From NCBI RefSeq assembly GCF_041734735.1, contig NC_134880.1, forward strand, positions 31,185,785 to 31,249,784: DNA of 64,000 bases, written 5' to 3'. The DNA is from Babylonia areolata (lineage: Eukaryota; Mollusca; Gastropoda; Neogastropoda; Buccinidae). The notes beneath the pieces are model-generated. The model did no database searches. It was not told the origin of the DNA and was given only the letters and a program-made list of their open reading frames with translations. Shown in pieces: positions 53,884 through 64,000 of the stretch (position 1 is its first letter; every line of letters begins with the position of its first letter). The translations under genes were made by a program, and so were the position numbers.

Positions 53884-54583
53884 CATAAATACTTCTTGTC
53901 TTGTTTTGGCCCTCCCGGGACTGACATCACAACATAAACTAAACCATAGGAAGAAAATTTGAAAGATATGAAGGAAAACACCTCAGCGTTATGCAGGCTA
54001 TGACACTAAAAATGTCTCTATCTCTTGGCTCATTTATTATGAGTTTCAGATTGACATTCTTATTTCATATTGGTGCTTTGTTTGGTACATTGTTTGATAG
54101 AGTTGGGTGATGTAATTTTTTTTTACATTATTTTCTGAGTTTCTGTTTGGTCGGCATTCATGTTTTCATTTGTGTCCTTAAAATGATTTTAACAACGCAT
54201 ATTCCAAACTGCTCGGTGGTAAAGGGACCCTGTAAAGTTGTACTTCTGTTGTGACTGAAAACAGGGCTTCTACCAGTATTAAGTTCAAGGCACGGTCCTG
54301 GACAGTTCCAGTTCTTCAAGATACATATATATCAACTCAAAGTAGAGTACAAAAAAGACTTTGCATGCTTATGTCACCCCAGGTACGAAACTGTTCTTTC
54401 TGTTTTTGGTTGTAATGCTTAAGGGGTGTTAAACTCACAAGACAATGCAAATTGTAAGAAGACTAAACTGCTTTAGTTTCTAAAAGAGAGAGGGGGGGAA
54501 ACTAATCCGAAGGGGGTGGTATATTAGTCATTGACTTCGACGCAGGGAAGTACCAATGCCAAGCAAGTTCGTGTCTGAGTGTG

Positions 54584-54623
<40 letters not shown>

Positions 54624-55364
54624 CTCGCTTGTCCACCCCCACCATCTATTGCACTCATTTATTCGAAATTAACGTAATTTCTGTTCATTGTAGTTTTGTG
54701 GTTCGTGATTTTCATGATTTTGTTTACCCGGCAGTAAAGAATTGTTAGAACTGTATCTGTGTCTGTCTGCTTCAGTGCGTGTGTATCCGTTTGTCTGTTT
54801 GCTTGAATTGGAAAGCAGAACATAAAAAAGGAGGGAGAAAGGAAACATTGAGCGTGATTGTGAGATGGATTACTGTAACTCATCATGATATCCATGCACA
54901 CAGTGTTCATTGGACAGGGCTAGGCAGAATCCTGTCGTGTTGAAAGACATGGCGTGTGGGTTCAATATTCTGCGCGTTATTCTGCTGGTTGAGTGTCACA
55001 TTGGCTGAAGCGTTTGTACATTCTATCGATCGGAGTTTATCTGGCGGTGATCATATTGTTCGATGGTTAATTGTTCTGGTGGTCTATGGTTGTAGCTGGT
55101 CAGCCGTAAAGAAGGACTCCTGGTTAGTGTCATCCTGCGTGTTCTGTCATGATTTTCTGTTTCTTTTCTTTTAACTGCGGGGAAGAAATAGGATATAATA
55201 CCTTTTTAAAACGCAAAGCAAACATTCCGGCAACAAACCGGGAATGACCCAGTAAAATCTTGTGGATCCGGAAACTAAACGAAATAAACAATTCACGACC
55301 CGGAAATACGGTTTGGTCCGAAAAAGCAACAGCCTGTCATTGGTATTAGTGGAAATATTTGTTT
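53201..55364. other. 2.2-kb region, no recognised gene; (TG)n and (CT)n arrays
   Basis: (TG)n at about 53849-53880 and (CT)n at about 54587-54622. GGGACAATAAAGTTATCTTG at about 53339 may be a LINE tail, but nothing else supports it. Confidence 0.4.
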
Positions 55365-55428
55365 CTATGTGTTTAATACGATTTCAAAGAAAATGAATTT
55401 GCTAAAGTTAACCATGGATTCACACACG

Positions 55429-55494
<66 letters not shown>

Positions 55495-55545
55495 CGCACG
55501 CGCATGCGGACAAGCAGACAACTGAAACACAGGGTTAGTGCACAC
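55365..55545 (+). mobile_element. Inverted-terminus element, decayed copy D
   Basis: AAAGAAAATGAATTTGCTAA, then AGTTAACCATGGA, the (CA)n array at about 55425-55491, then CAGACAACTGAAACACAGGG. These align with copy A's sequence on both sides of its array. The termini are lost. Confidence 0.65.
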
Positions 55546-55559
55546 ACACGCATACATGC

Positions 55560-55645
55560 ACACACTCTCTCTCTCTCTTGTTCGGCAGTGCGGGCGCACG
55601 CGTGCGCGCGCGCGTGTGTGTGTGTATGTGTGTGTGTGTGTGTAC
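55560..55645. repeat. (CT)n and (CG)/(TG)n tracts
   Basis: CTCTCTCTCTC, then GCGCACGCGTGCGCGCGCGC, then TG units. Simple sequence. Confidence 0.9.
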
Positions 55646-55857
55646 ACAGACTCACGCAAATACACATATGCGCACAAAAGAGCTGCTGTTGATTAGTGTG
55701 TCATTATACCAAATAAAATTCATGTTTAGTAAAATAAAAAATAAAAATGGAACAGTAACCTCACTGCAATTACTTTGGCTTCTTTATATTTGTGTACCCT
55801 TTACAGAAGTGCGTTGTCATTGTAATTAGATTGTGTGGAAAGACCTAATTTTTGTTT

Positions 55858-55925
55858 CCAGTTTTTAAGCGCAATTTGATGTCGACAGACTAAGGACTTC
55901 CAGAGAAAATTGATTTATTAAAGTT

Positions 55926-55979
<54 letters not shown>

Positions 55980-56053
55980 CAAAAAAACAAACAAACAAAA
56001 CCAGAAACACAAAGTTATTATATTGACACGTTATGTGTAAACATACACGTGAG
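55858..56053 (+). mobile_element. Inverted-terminus element, decayed copy E
   Basis: TTTGATGTCGACAGACTAAG and CCAGAGAAAATTGATTTATT then AAAGTTTAAC, the (CA)n array at 55929-55979, CCAGAAACACAAAGTTA, and a right end GTGTAAACATACACGTGAG. It aligns with copy A but is heavily diverged. Confidence 0.65.
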
Positions 56054-57289
56054 CAAAAAGAATGACCTGTCAGACCCAACCGCAAAGCATACATATGGCG
56101 TCAGTCTGTTCCACAGTGGACATTGATTTGAATACGTGTACCGGAGTGACATTCTGGACCGCAACAGAAACCAGCTGTAAAAGAAAAGCTTTCAAAACAG
56201 GTTTTCCTGACCCGAGTGTTATGACAGAGTAGACGTGCCGGTGTGGCTGTCGCTGTGCCTCGCTGTTCGTAGGTAAAAGTGAAAGGCTCTCCATGTTAAT
56301 CCCCCCCTAGCACTACAGACTTTCTGAGGTACCCCGTGAACACCACACTGGCAATGAATGTAGACCAGCTACCATTTATTACGGATTAATGCCTGTCATT
56401 GAGGGTCTGCACAGGACCGGGGATCTCACAGCTGAAGACGGGTTTGTTTTTTTTTGTTTGGTTTTTTTTTTACATTCTCTCTCTCTCTCTCCAGTTACAA
56501 CTGGAACTATTTCAGTGTTAGCCATGAAGTGAAGGCATGCAGACGCTGCATCATGTGGTACACTAGAAACAGAACCTTGGCAGTGGGAGTGTTGGTTGCT
56601 AACCGGCAGCGTACAATGCCTCGTCACTGGTCCAGCCAGGTAGAGTAGAATTGTGGTGGTGTGGTGTGGCCAGATTGCGTGTGCACCATACAGTGTCTGG
56701 GTGCCTGTGTTTGAATGGGTCCACAGTCCGTGAGGTTAGATGACTGCAATGCCACAGCAGGGAATTCGCTCTGTGACTATCAGATTGTTTATTGTCACGC
56801 AACGATAACAGAGACAGCGTCCTTACCCCTTTATCGACATAAAACATGGCGTGATAGTGACTGTATTGATTTTCGGTTCATTGCTTACAATGTTTACGCT
56901 GCACGTTGTGCTTACACCGGCCTGGTCTGTTCAGTAAAGACGTCGTAGTGTTAAAACTGAAAAAAGTATGCATGCAAAACACACAGTTTATTTGTATGAA
57001 AGAAATATTTCCGGCTCATTACAAACCATCAGACTACGATTTAATTAGTATTTGCTGGCACGGGGTTGTGTGGGCTATCCAGAACTTCAATGAATCTAAT
57101 AACTGTATGTGGCAAATATAAGTACAGTGTCGTTGACATGCTTTTTCAATATTGTTTTCTTTGTTGGTTGTTTTTTTGTTGTTGTTGTTTTGTTGTTGTT
57201 TTTTTGTGTGTGTTTTTTTTTAATGAAAACTTGCAGTAAACCAAACAAAAACAAAAATTGGGATATTTGTTCGTACCAGATCTAATGGA
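56054..57289. other. 1.2-kb region, no recognised gene
   Basis: No domain or transposon end recognised; short T-rich and GTT-rich runs at about 57160-57225. Confidence 0.45.
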
Positions 57290-57535
57290 GGAGAAGCTCT
57301 TGAAATTGTTATGTTTTTAATACTTTGGAGCTATTTTATCAAAAACTTAAGCATTGCAAAATGCAAGAACTATGAATATGACAAGACCACTAAAGCCATG
57401 TTCGCCATAATACGAACAACAAAGAAAAAACTAACATATACCTATTCACTTAACATTAGATTTATTTGATAAACTGTTTGGATATGAAACCTTGACCCAC
57501 TGAGATAAATTTCATCTCAAAATTTTAAAGTATAC

Positions 57536-58298
57536 TTTTTGACTCACTTGTGTAAACAAAGTGAGTCTATGTTATAACCCGGTGTTCGGGTTGTTTTTTG
57601 TTTGTGTGTGTGTGTGTGTCTGTGTGTCCGTGGTAAACTTTAACATTGCCTTTTCCTCTGGAAATACTTTATCTGCCAATACCAAATTTGGCTTAAATAA
57701 AGTATGACGCGATTTACCGCTGAATTGAAATAATTTCTTAAGTAATCATCGACGTATTTACTGCATATGAATGTTTTAAAGTGGGTATTGAATTAACTAG
57801 AATGAACTGAAAAAAGAAATTGAATGGACGGTGTCCAGCGTAGTTTCTCAGTGAGTAGAAAGACAAAGCTTGTCGAACACGGATCCCTGCCGATGTATAA
57901 AAACGGACATATATTGCAGTGTTTTTGAGGCGATAGGGACGTCGGACCTGAAAGAAAAATTTTAAATGCCCGAGATATACCAAAATAACTTGATTTAAAC
58001 TGCGTTACGACTCAATCGATTGCCGCTGTCGATTCATGTCGCGTTCATTGTTGAACCCGCGTTAGCGCACTGTGTAAAACCACTGATCTTTTTCGACCTA
58101 AACATCCGTGGTTCGAATCTGCATAGAAAACTTTATTCTTGTTCTTCTTTTTTGCGAAGCTGTATATAATTATAATAACGAATAGAGAACACATTTCAAC
58201 AAACTAATTTTTTTATTTTTTTAATATATATTTTTATTAGTTGTTTTTTTTTTAAGTGTGTATCACATGTGAGTCTTGAAGGCCTTGCCTTACTTGCT
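57536..58298 (-). mobile_element. Inverted-terminus/hairpin element, copy C, longer variant
   Basis: Reverse-oriented. The hairpin end GACTCACTTGTGTAAACAAA begins at 57541, and the other end CACATGTGAGTC (58264-58275) is followed by TTGAAGGCCTTGCC. A short (TG)n array (57604-57619) sits in the same position as the arrays in the other copies. The shared interior continues to ACCAAATTTGGC (about 57690), after which it diverges from copies A and B and carries a tRNA-like segment. The LINE protein reads KYT on one side and RLNRNT on the other, which defines the insert limits. Confidence 0.82.
58052..58125 (+). other. tRNA-like segment (pol III box-like) inside copy C
   Basis: GTTAGCGCACTGTG resembles an A box, and GGTTCGAATCT (58110-58120) fits a B box, about 50 bp apart. 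No cloverleaf is convincing, so this is a tRNA-derived sequence and not a tRNA gene. Confidence 0.45.
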
Positions 58299-58530
58299 CG
58301 TTTAAATCGTAATACTTTGAATTGCTTAGTTTATGGCGAAACAGGAAGATATCACTGTTTTAGTTTCTGTCCAAATGATTCGTTTTTGGATGGAGCTTAT
58401 GTTTTCTCTGTTCTCAAAATTGTCATTCAGTGTCAACCAAGTCTTGAAAAATTTACATGACAAAGCTCTCATCCGATCCACATGGTTTTTGATCCAGTGC
58501 CTCTCACATCCCTGTAGTTAGAACTTATTC

Positions 58531-59798
58531 CTAAACGATTGTATTGAATGTTCCAGTGAATTTGAAAAAAATTACATTGTATTCACTACATGAGTGTTGT
58601 AAATACAGTCAGTTGATGGTTTCAGTATTAATTTTTGTTCGTTTGTTTGTGAGCCTCCATACCCCAAAACTGGTAAAAGGAAATTAAATCTTGAATCTTG
58701 AGTCAGTGGGCCTGGTTTGGTTGTTATGACCAGTTTATTTCAGCTGGTGTGGCGTTACACTCTTCTCCATTTCCCTCCTTTACACTCCTACCCAACCCCA
58801 CCCCTCTCTCTCGATCTCTTGCTGATGACACCACCATCCATACCAGTGATTCTAATTCATGTAGTGTTTTTTTCCTCTCCTCTGAAAAGTATTGATCGGA
58901 TGTAAATGCACACCATGCTTATTTCATTAACCCTCATAAAATTTCTTTCTTTCGTTCGTTCGTTCGTTCGTTCTCTCTCAAATCTGTGCTCAGTCCAGTG
59001 AGTGGTATCTGTGGACGCGAGAAAGTGAAGCAATTTTATTGACAACATTGACGATCAGTCAGAAAGGCAGTATGATCAATAGTCAATATTGATTTGGTAT
59101 TTATCTGGGCACCCTACCTTCTGTCCGTTTGGTGTCCCCAGCTAGCAGGACAGGGCCTCCAGTGGCCTGCACCGGGCTGGTCCGTGGGACTTGGCCAGGC
59201 CCGATCATCAGACGTCTTGCAGTATTGTGTGGGTAATGGGATGGGGGTGAATGAATGTTTTTCGAAGTCGTCTCTTTACATTGTTTAAAATGAAGGTTAT
59301 TTTATCATGTGTAGATTGTCTAGAGATACCTGGAAAGATTGAATCAATGGATTGTGGTAAGATACCACACACGTGCGTGCACACACATACGCACGAACAG
59401 AGATATTTTAAACTACCCGTTATAAACAGCAGATCAGTGATAAGGAGGGAAACAAGGCTCTTCACAGCTAGCACTGGCTAGCTACCAGTGAACGAGAGCG
59501 GTTCCATGTGTGTCGTGTTTGTCTTCCAGATAACGATCGAGGCCGCTAAGTCCGCCTGGTTATATCCCAATTAGTCGCCTTCCAAAATTGTCACCGGCAA
59601 CGATTTTAGTAGGCTTTTTTCCCAAACATTGTCACCATAACGAAATTTGCCGCCGGTGACAATTTTTGTTTACACTCATTCCGGTTCGACTTTGTTAACG
59701 ATTGATGCTGACGAGTTGCTTTAGCAGCTTTAACTTTTTGCAATTGGGGATGTGATCTATTATTCTCAAAAACTCAAATTTTGTAATGCCGCACGCCC

Positions 59799-59829
<31 letters not shown>

Positions 59830-60122
59830 CAAAGGACAAACGGATGCGGGGGCTCTATAGTCTCTGTCTCTCGTTTGCTTTGTACTGTATGAACATGCTC
59901 GCACGAGCACGTGTGTATTTGTTTGTGCGCGCGCACACTTTTTTTTTTCAACTCTTATTTTCAACGAGTAAAGATGATTATATTTGTCAGCAGATACTTC
60001 GTGCAAACTTCAAGGCCTTCGACCAGTTTAGTATAAAAAAAATATAAAAAAAAATAAAAAATTATGTGAATTTATATAGTGCCTATTCTCTAAATTGGGC
60101 TTTAAGTGCTTTACAAAAACGG

Positions 60123-60159
<37 letters not shown>

Positions 60160-60322
60160 AGCTTCCTTGAGCTCAGTATTGGTTTAGGTTCCTTCTTTTT
60201 AGCACCTCACCCTCGCCCGCAGGAATGGCGGGGGTTCTCTCAGAACTGAATAGCATCCCCGTCTCCCAACCATCGGTAAATTCTGTAGTGAATATATCCT
60301 CTTTTCTATCCCTATCTTTCTT

Positions 60323-60391
<69 letters not shown>

Positions 60392-60440
60392 AAACCAACT
60401 GGGTAACAAAAGTCCGAAACGTTCTATGTAATAATGGGTT
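58531..60440. other. Unclassified 1.9-kb insertion within a LINE
   Basis: It splits the LINE protein between HDKALIRSTWFLIQ-like sequence and LEYQGVRCMQ. It contains a possible foreign LINE tail (AAATCTTGAATCTTG, about 58685), a (CGTT)n-like run at about 58948-58972, a 15-bp perfect inverted repeat at 59584-59666, (TG)n at about 59801-59825, an L2-like 3' UTR piece at about 60060-60120, (CA)n at about 60125-60157 and (CT)n at about 60322-60388. I cannot define its ends, and it may be several insertions. Confidence 0.45.
59584..59666. repeat. Perfect 15-bp inverted repeat, 53-bp spacer
   Basis: AAAATTGTCACCGGC (59584-59598) and GCCGGTGACAATTTT (59652-59666). A third related motif, ATTGTCACCATAACG, lies in the spacer at about 59629. 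Confidence 0.9.
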
Positions 60441-60441
60441 C

Positions 60442-60927
60442 TTGTATGTTTTGGAATATCAGGGGGTAAGATGCATGCAAACTTTTCTTAGGACATTCAG
60501 GCAAAGACTCATTGATGTTAGATGGCAACAGTGGGAAGAACACATGAATTCAAGTGATAGGTTTAGCTTATATGGAAAATTTAAGACACTCCCCACCGTC
60601 GAACCATATATTTTATTGAATATGAATAGACATGTGAGGTATGTGTTGACAAAATTTAGATTGGGGATGTCGGAAATTGCTGTAGATAGTTCCCGATACA
60701 GTTACGAGAAAGATGAAATATGTCCATTGTGTAAAGAAGAAACTGAAGATGAAATCCACTTTGTATTACGCTGCCACTGTCTTCACGATTTAAGGACAAA
60801 ATTTATACCACACATTTATCACGATAAGCAGAACCTGTTTTCGTTACAAATGCTCTTTTCATCAAAAAATGAAAATATAATGATAAATGTATCTCTCTAT
60901 ATATACAAAGCTTTGAAGAGGCGTTAG
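60442..60927 (+). CDS. LINE C-terminal protein fragment with CCHC finger
   Basis: A 161-codon open frame. RTFRQRLIDVRWQQWEEH (about 18-35) opens the recognisable part; then LYGKFKTLPTVEPYILL and YVLTKFRLGMSEIA, followed by the finger CPLCKEETEDEIHFVLRC and the final VSLYIYKALKRR. The finger and end match 26902-27340 closely, so both derive from one LINE family. It lacks the RT and is only the 3' end of the LINE that starts at 57290. The first 15 codons are probably not original coding sequence. Confidence 0.8.
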   Translation: MYVLEYQGVRCMQTFLRTFRQRLIDVRWQQWEEHMNSSDRFSLYGKFKTLPTVEPYILLNMNRHVRYVLTKFRLGMSEIAVDSSRYSYEKDEICPLCKEETEDEIHFVLRCHCLHDLRTKFIPHIYHDKQNLFSLQMLFSSKNENIMINVSLYIYKALKRR

Positions 60928-61190
60928 AACGCAACAGAATTGTTCGATGTCAGAGAGTAAGGCAAAGACGATTGCTTTTTGTTGCTTGTTCGTTTTGTTG
61001 TTTTTTTCTCTTGGAATCTGAGTATTTACTTCTTCACGCAATACTTTTGTGTCCGTATGTTATTTGTATGTAAACAATATTCATAACATTATATAAGGTA
61101 GAAAATTTTCTTTACTTTTGTTAACCCCTTCAAATGGGGCAATGGGCCTATATTGAATAAATCGTTCGTTCGTTCGTTCGTTCGTTCTCT

Positions 61191-62122
61191 CTCTCTTTCT
61201 TTCACCTGTCGTCTCATTCTTTCTTATTTCTGTCTTGCCGATTTTTTTTTTCACCTATATAATTATGTCCTCACGGACACTGCTTTGGCAGATAAGTGTC
61301 TGAATCATTCTGTCACCTTCCTCTAAAAGAAACAGTAAAATAGAAAAATTCATGTGTACATGTAAATTTAAATTAAAAAAATTTAAAAATTAAAAAAAAA
61401 AAAAAGAAAGAAAAAAAGGAACAAAGTTCGTGAATTTCAAAGACCGGCAAAAGTGATTTGGAGCAAGTTCATGATGTGTGTGAGAGCAGGATGGCCTTTT
61501 CATACACGACATTCCGAGAAGAAGAGGTAAAGACTGCTCGTAGAGGACACGGAGGGCTGTGTGTACGGGGCTGTTAAGTGTGGCACCAGAAAAGCGCGAT
61601 TTGGTCATTAGTCCTTATGGTCCTCTGACTACCGGTTGTGCTTTATGACCCTCTGTGAAGGTACATTCGGGATGTTGACATGAGTAAAGGTAAATAGTGC
61701 TGAGCTACACCTTGTTTAGCCTGAACGTTTACACACACGCGCACACATATGCACGCATACGCATGCATGCCACTCCCTGTCCCCCCCTGCCCCACCCCGC
61801 ACCCCACCCCCACTCCCCCTCCCCACACACACATACAACCAAAGACAATGAAGAATGATTTTTATATTATAATACATATTATTATTATTATAGTACATAG
61901 TTAAGCTTGACCCCTCCCCACCCCCACCAGTCTCTCTCTCCCTCTCTCTTCTTCTCCTTCTGTCCTCCAATTTCTATGTTCTTGTTTTTCTGCCACAGTG
62001 TGAATCAAGATAAAACAAGAGACTACGAAACCTACTTGAATTTGGCCCTGTCTATTGTTTCTTTATGTCACTTTCCGTGCATTTTACTGGAAACAGATCA
62101 GTCGGGATGTTTCTCACGTCTT

Positions 62123-62160
<38 letters not shown>

Positions 62161-62433
62161 CTCTCTCTCTCGCGCTCTCTCTCTCCCCGGACCCCAAATC
62201 AGGACCCGCTCCGACAGACGAGGCTGACGAGTGTACAGAGGAGAGCTAGCACCGAACCATAAGCAAGTGAAAAAGCGCCAGAATAACCAACATTGAAAGA
62301 CAAAAGTTCAAGGTTCAAAAGGTTAAAATCATTTTAAATCCGAGAACCCTATTTGGGTACATGGAGACACAAAGGAAAAACAGGCCCACATTCTCGAGAC
62401 GTGCAGTCGCACGAAGAAGGAGAGAGAGAGAGG

Positions 62434-62492
<59 letters not shown>

Positions 62493-62693
62493 GGGGCGGG
62501 GGGGGGGGGGGGGGGATGGGCACACACAGCGGAACCCAAGGAAAAGAAAACCGGCAGGGCCCACATGCACAAACGCAAATAAACAATCATCAATTCAATA
62601 TAAGGAGAAAAAAAATACACACAGGAAATATATTACTTGAAGCGTTTAGTACTGTTACCCTGACAAAAGAAAAAAATAAGAAGAACATAAAAA
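61191..62693. other. 1.5-kb region with simple repeats, no recognised gene
   Basis: A-rich run at about 61373-61420, (CA)n at about 62126-62157, (TA)n at 62437-62487 and a G-run at about 62500-62515. No protein domain recognised. Confidence 0.5.
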
Positions 62694-63083
62694 TTATCGC
62701 ACAGATTCAATAATAATTTTCAAAAATTTTGCCAGCTTCAAAAATTTTTTCTTCGAGGAATTAAAGAGTGTACTGAATTTCAGTGTGTTCGGTCGATTAC
62801 AATAAAATGGTTTTAAGAATGCTTTTCTGGTGTCTGAAAAGAAGGAGCATTTAAAGACGTAATGGAATTCGTCTCCCAATTTACCTGAATTACATTTTCT
62901 ACAAACCCTCTCATTTCTGTCAGCACATAAGAATCTTCCTTCCTTGGTGGGTAAATTGTGATGGAGAGATCGAAACTTCATAACTATAGTTCTGTAATTA
63001 TCTGGGAGAATTGTAATATATTTTTCAAACTGAAAATTTTCTTTGCATATTCTGTAGTTATAATACAATTTTTTTTTCTGCAC
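62694..63083 (-). pseudogene. C-terminal CCHC finger region of the LINE
   Basis: A 129-codon open frame holding FEKYITILPDNYRTIVMKFR and DRNERVCRKCNSGKLGDEFH. The finger C-x2-C-x8-H-x4-C has the same spacing as in 24249-26822 and 60442-60927. It ends KFLKIIIESVR before the stop. Confidence 0.75.
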
Positions 63084-64000
63084 TCCTGGTCTGCATATAT
63101 TGGTCTCTCAACCTTTGCTTTATTATAGACTTAAATTTATTTTATGAAGGACGCATGTCACAGTGTTCAGTTCAGAGTCCACTCAATCCTAGGTCATTAG
63201 GTAGACTTTTGATATACATTAAATAATCAGATTTGTAAATGTCTCTTTCTGTTAACTGAAATAAAAATCTATACATCATACTAGAGAGCTTATTTTTGTT
63301 TTCTTGGTCTGTCAGCTTGTACCAAAAATTAAGTAGTCAACATTTTGCTGTAAGTTTAAGAGGATACTGTCCAAGTTCACCTGAGACCATATGTGTAGAA
63401 GTATCCTTCCGTAATTTCAAAATCATCTTATAAAATTTAATGTGGAGCTTGTTGGCTAGCTCACACATTTGAGGGCACCAAATCTCAGAGCCGTATAATA
63501 GAATTGGTACAACAGTTTGCTCAAATAATTCTAATTGAACATCATTGGGTAACATTAGGTTACGACATTTCTTTAATAAACAAAAACATGGCCCTTGCAG
63601 CGCGGTCATACAAGTCTCTCTGCGCTGGCTTGAAACGGTTATTATAATTGAATTTCATGCCAAGATACCGAAAATCACATGCTATCTCAAGATTTTCACC
63701 GTTAAATTTAAATGTTGGCAGTTTACGGACTTTTCCACTAGAAAATATTACTTTAGTTTTCGAAGCATTTACCTTTAATTTCCATAATCTACAATATTCT
63801 GACAAACCGTCTAATGCTTTTTGCAGATCTGTGGGTAATTCGGCTAATATAACAGTGCCATCTGCCTAAAGCAAAATAAACATCTTATGTAATGTGTCAA
63901 TCTGTCATCAAAATCAGTATACATGGTGCCCATCTCTCGGACACTATTCAAACCACTCATTCTTTCTGATATAAATTCTTTAAATTCTTTCATATCATTA
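62694..64000 (-). mobile_element. LINE 3' half (unassigned CCHC clade), runs off the window
   Basis: Minus strand from 64000 downwards: MSGLNSV-like and FDDRLTHYI, then the active-site region as LL-stop-ADGTVILAE (normally YADDTVILAE) at about 63860. Then WKLKVNASKTKVIFSSGK and FRYLGMKFNYNNRFKPAQRD (63560-63805), ILLYGSEIWCPQ and GELGQYPLKL (63337-63609), decayed sequence, and 62694-63083 with TIVMKFRSLHHNLPTKEGRF and the finger CRKCNSGKLGDEFHYVFKC. The damaged active site and about four frame changes show it is dead. The endonuclease, if present, lies beyond the window. Confidence 0.82.

Larger units (their letters stand above)
57290..61190 (+). mobile_element. LINE 3' half split by two insertions
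   Basis: Pieces in order: RT thumb (YDKTTKAMFAIIRTTKKKL, about 57375-57430; DLFDKLFGYETL; KFHLKILKYT to 57535), then RLNRNTLNCLVYGETGRY (58299-58360) and WMELMFSLFSKLSFSVNQVL and HDKALIRSTW (to about 58530), then RTFRQRLIDVRWQQW to the C-terminus (60442-60927) and a 3' UTR ending in (CGTT)6 at 61163-61186. The first gap is the inverted-terminus element copy C; the second (about 58531-60440) is an unclassified 1.9-kb insertion. Same clade as 20990-27340. Confidence 0.75.

Overview
This window looks like a gene-poor, repeat-dense stretch of an animal nuclear genome, most likely a marine gastropod mollusc. The organism call is an inference. It rests on two tRNA-derived SINE families that I recall from gastropod sequence, very abundant (CA)n/(TA)n/(CT)n arrays, and a mixture of LINE clades (L2-like, PHD-finger CR1-like, Rex1-like, RTE-like, I-like with RNase H, and an unassigned clade with a C-terminal CCHC finger). 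I found no convincing host protein-coding exon, no rRNA and no intact tRNA gene. Nearly everything recognisable is mobile DNA or its debris.

Layout. 1-2216: L2-like LINE lying inside an L1/Tx1-like LINE fragment (minus strand). 2562-4362: two SINEs, the second split by a short element with inverted termini. 5430-6062: LINE C-terminal fragment. 6522-8636: pogo/Tigger-like DNA transposon with TIRs, TA duplication and a CENP-B-type N-terminal exon. 10253-13707: decayed Gypsy-type LTR retrotransposon with both LTRs, containing a SINE. 14105-15430: L2-like and RTE-like fragments. 15643-18650: PHD-finger CR1-like LINE (plus). 20990-27340: LINE with an ORF1 carrying a 2A-like motif, interrupted by a 5'-truncated LINE with an 857-codon frame (23858-26834) and a 15-bp target duplication. 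27440-28820: I-like LINE 3' end with RNase H. 29336-30610: Rex1-like LINE. 31394-35400: apparently complete RTE-like LINE with an open 1060-codon frame and a perfect 20-bp target duplication, sitting in the 3' tail of an L2-like LINE (35421-35860). 36480-38050: Gypsy pol fossil. 39044-40485: SINE and second copy of the inverted-terminus element. 41871-42102: TTAA-flanked MITE. 44664-48000: second PHD-finger CR1-like LINE (minus). 48000-56060: low-complexity DNA, SINE copies and two decayed copies of the inverted-terminus element. 57290-61190: LINE split by two insertions. 62694-64000: LINE running off the window end (minus).

How the parts relate. The elements form a readable insertion history: SINE in LTR element, short element in SINE, short element in LINE, LINE in LINE, RTE in an L2 tail. 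The SINEs encode no protein and presumably depended on LINE reverse transcriptases of the kinds seen here. The most unusual signals are (1) a short element whose five copies carry a (CA)n array at the same internal position, (2) a pogo-like transposon with about eleven CCGGATGTATG-like motifs clustered at its two ends, (3) the young RTE insertion, and (4) LINE and SINE 3' tails made of short tandem repeats of different unit length. No undescribed multi-gene system is supported by what I can see.
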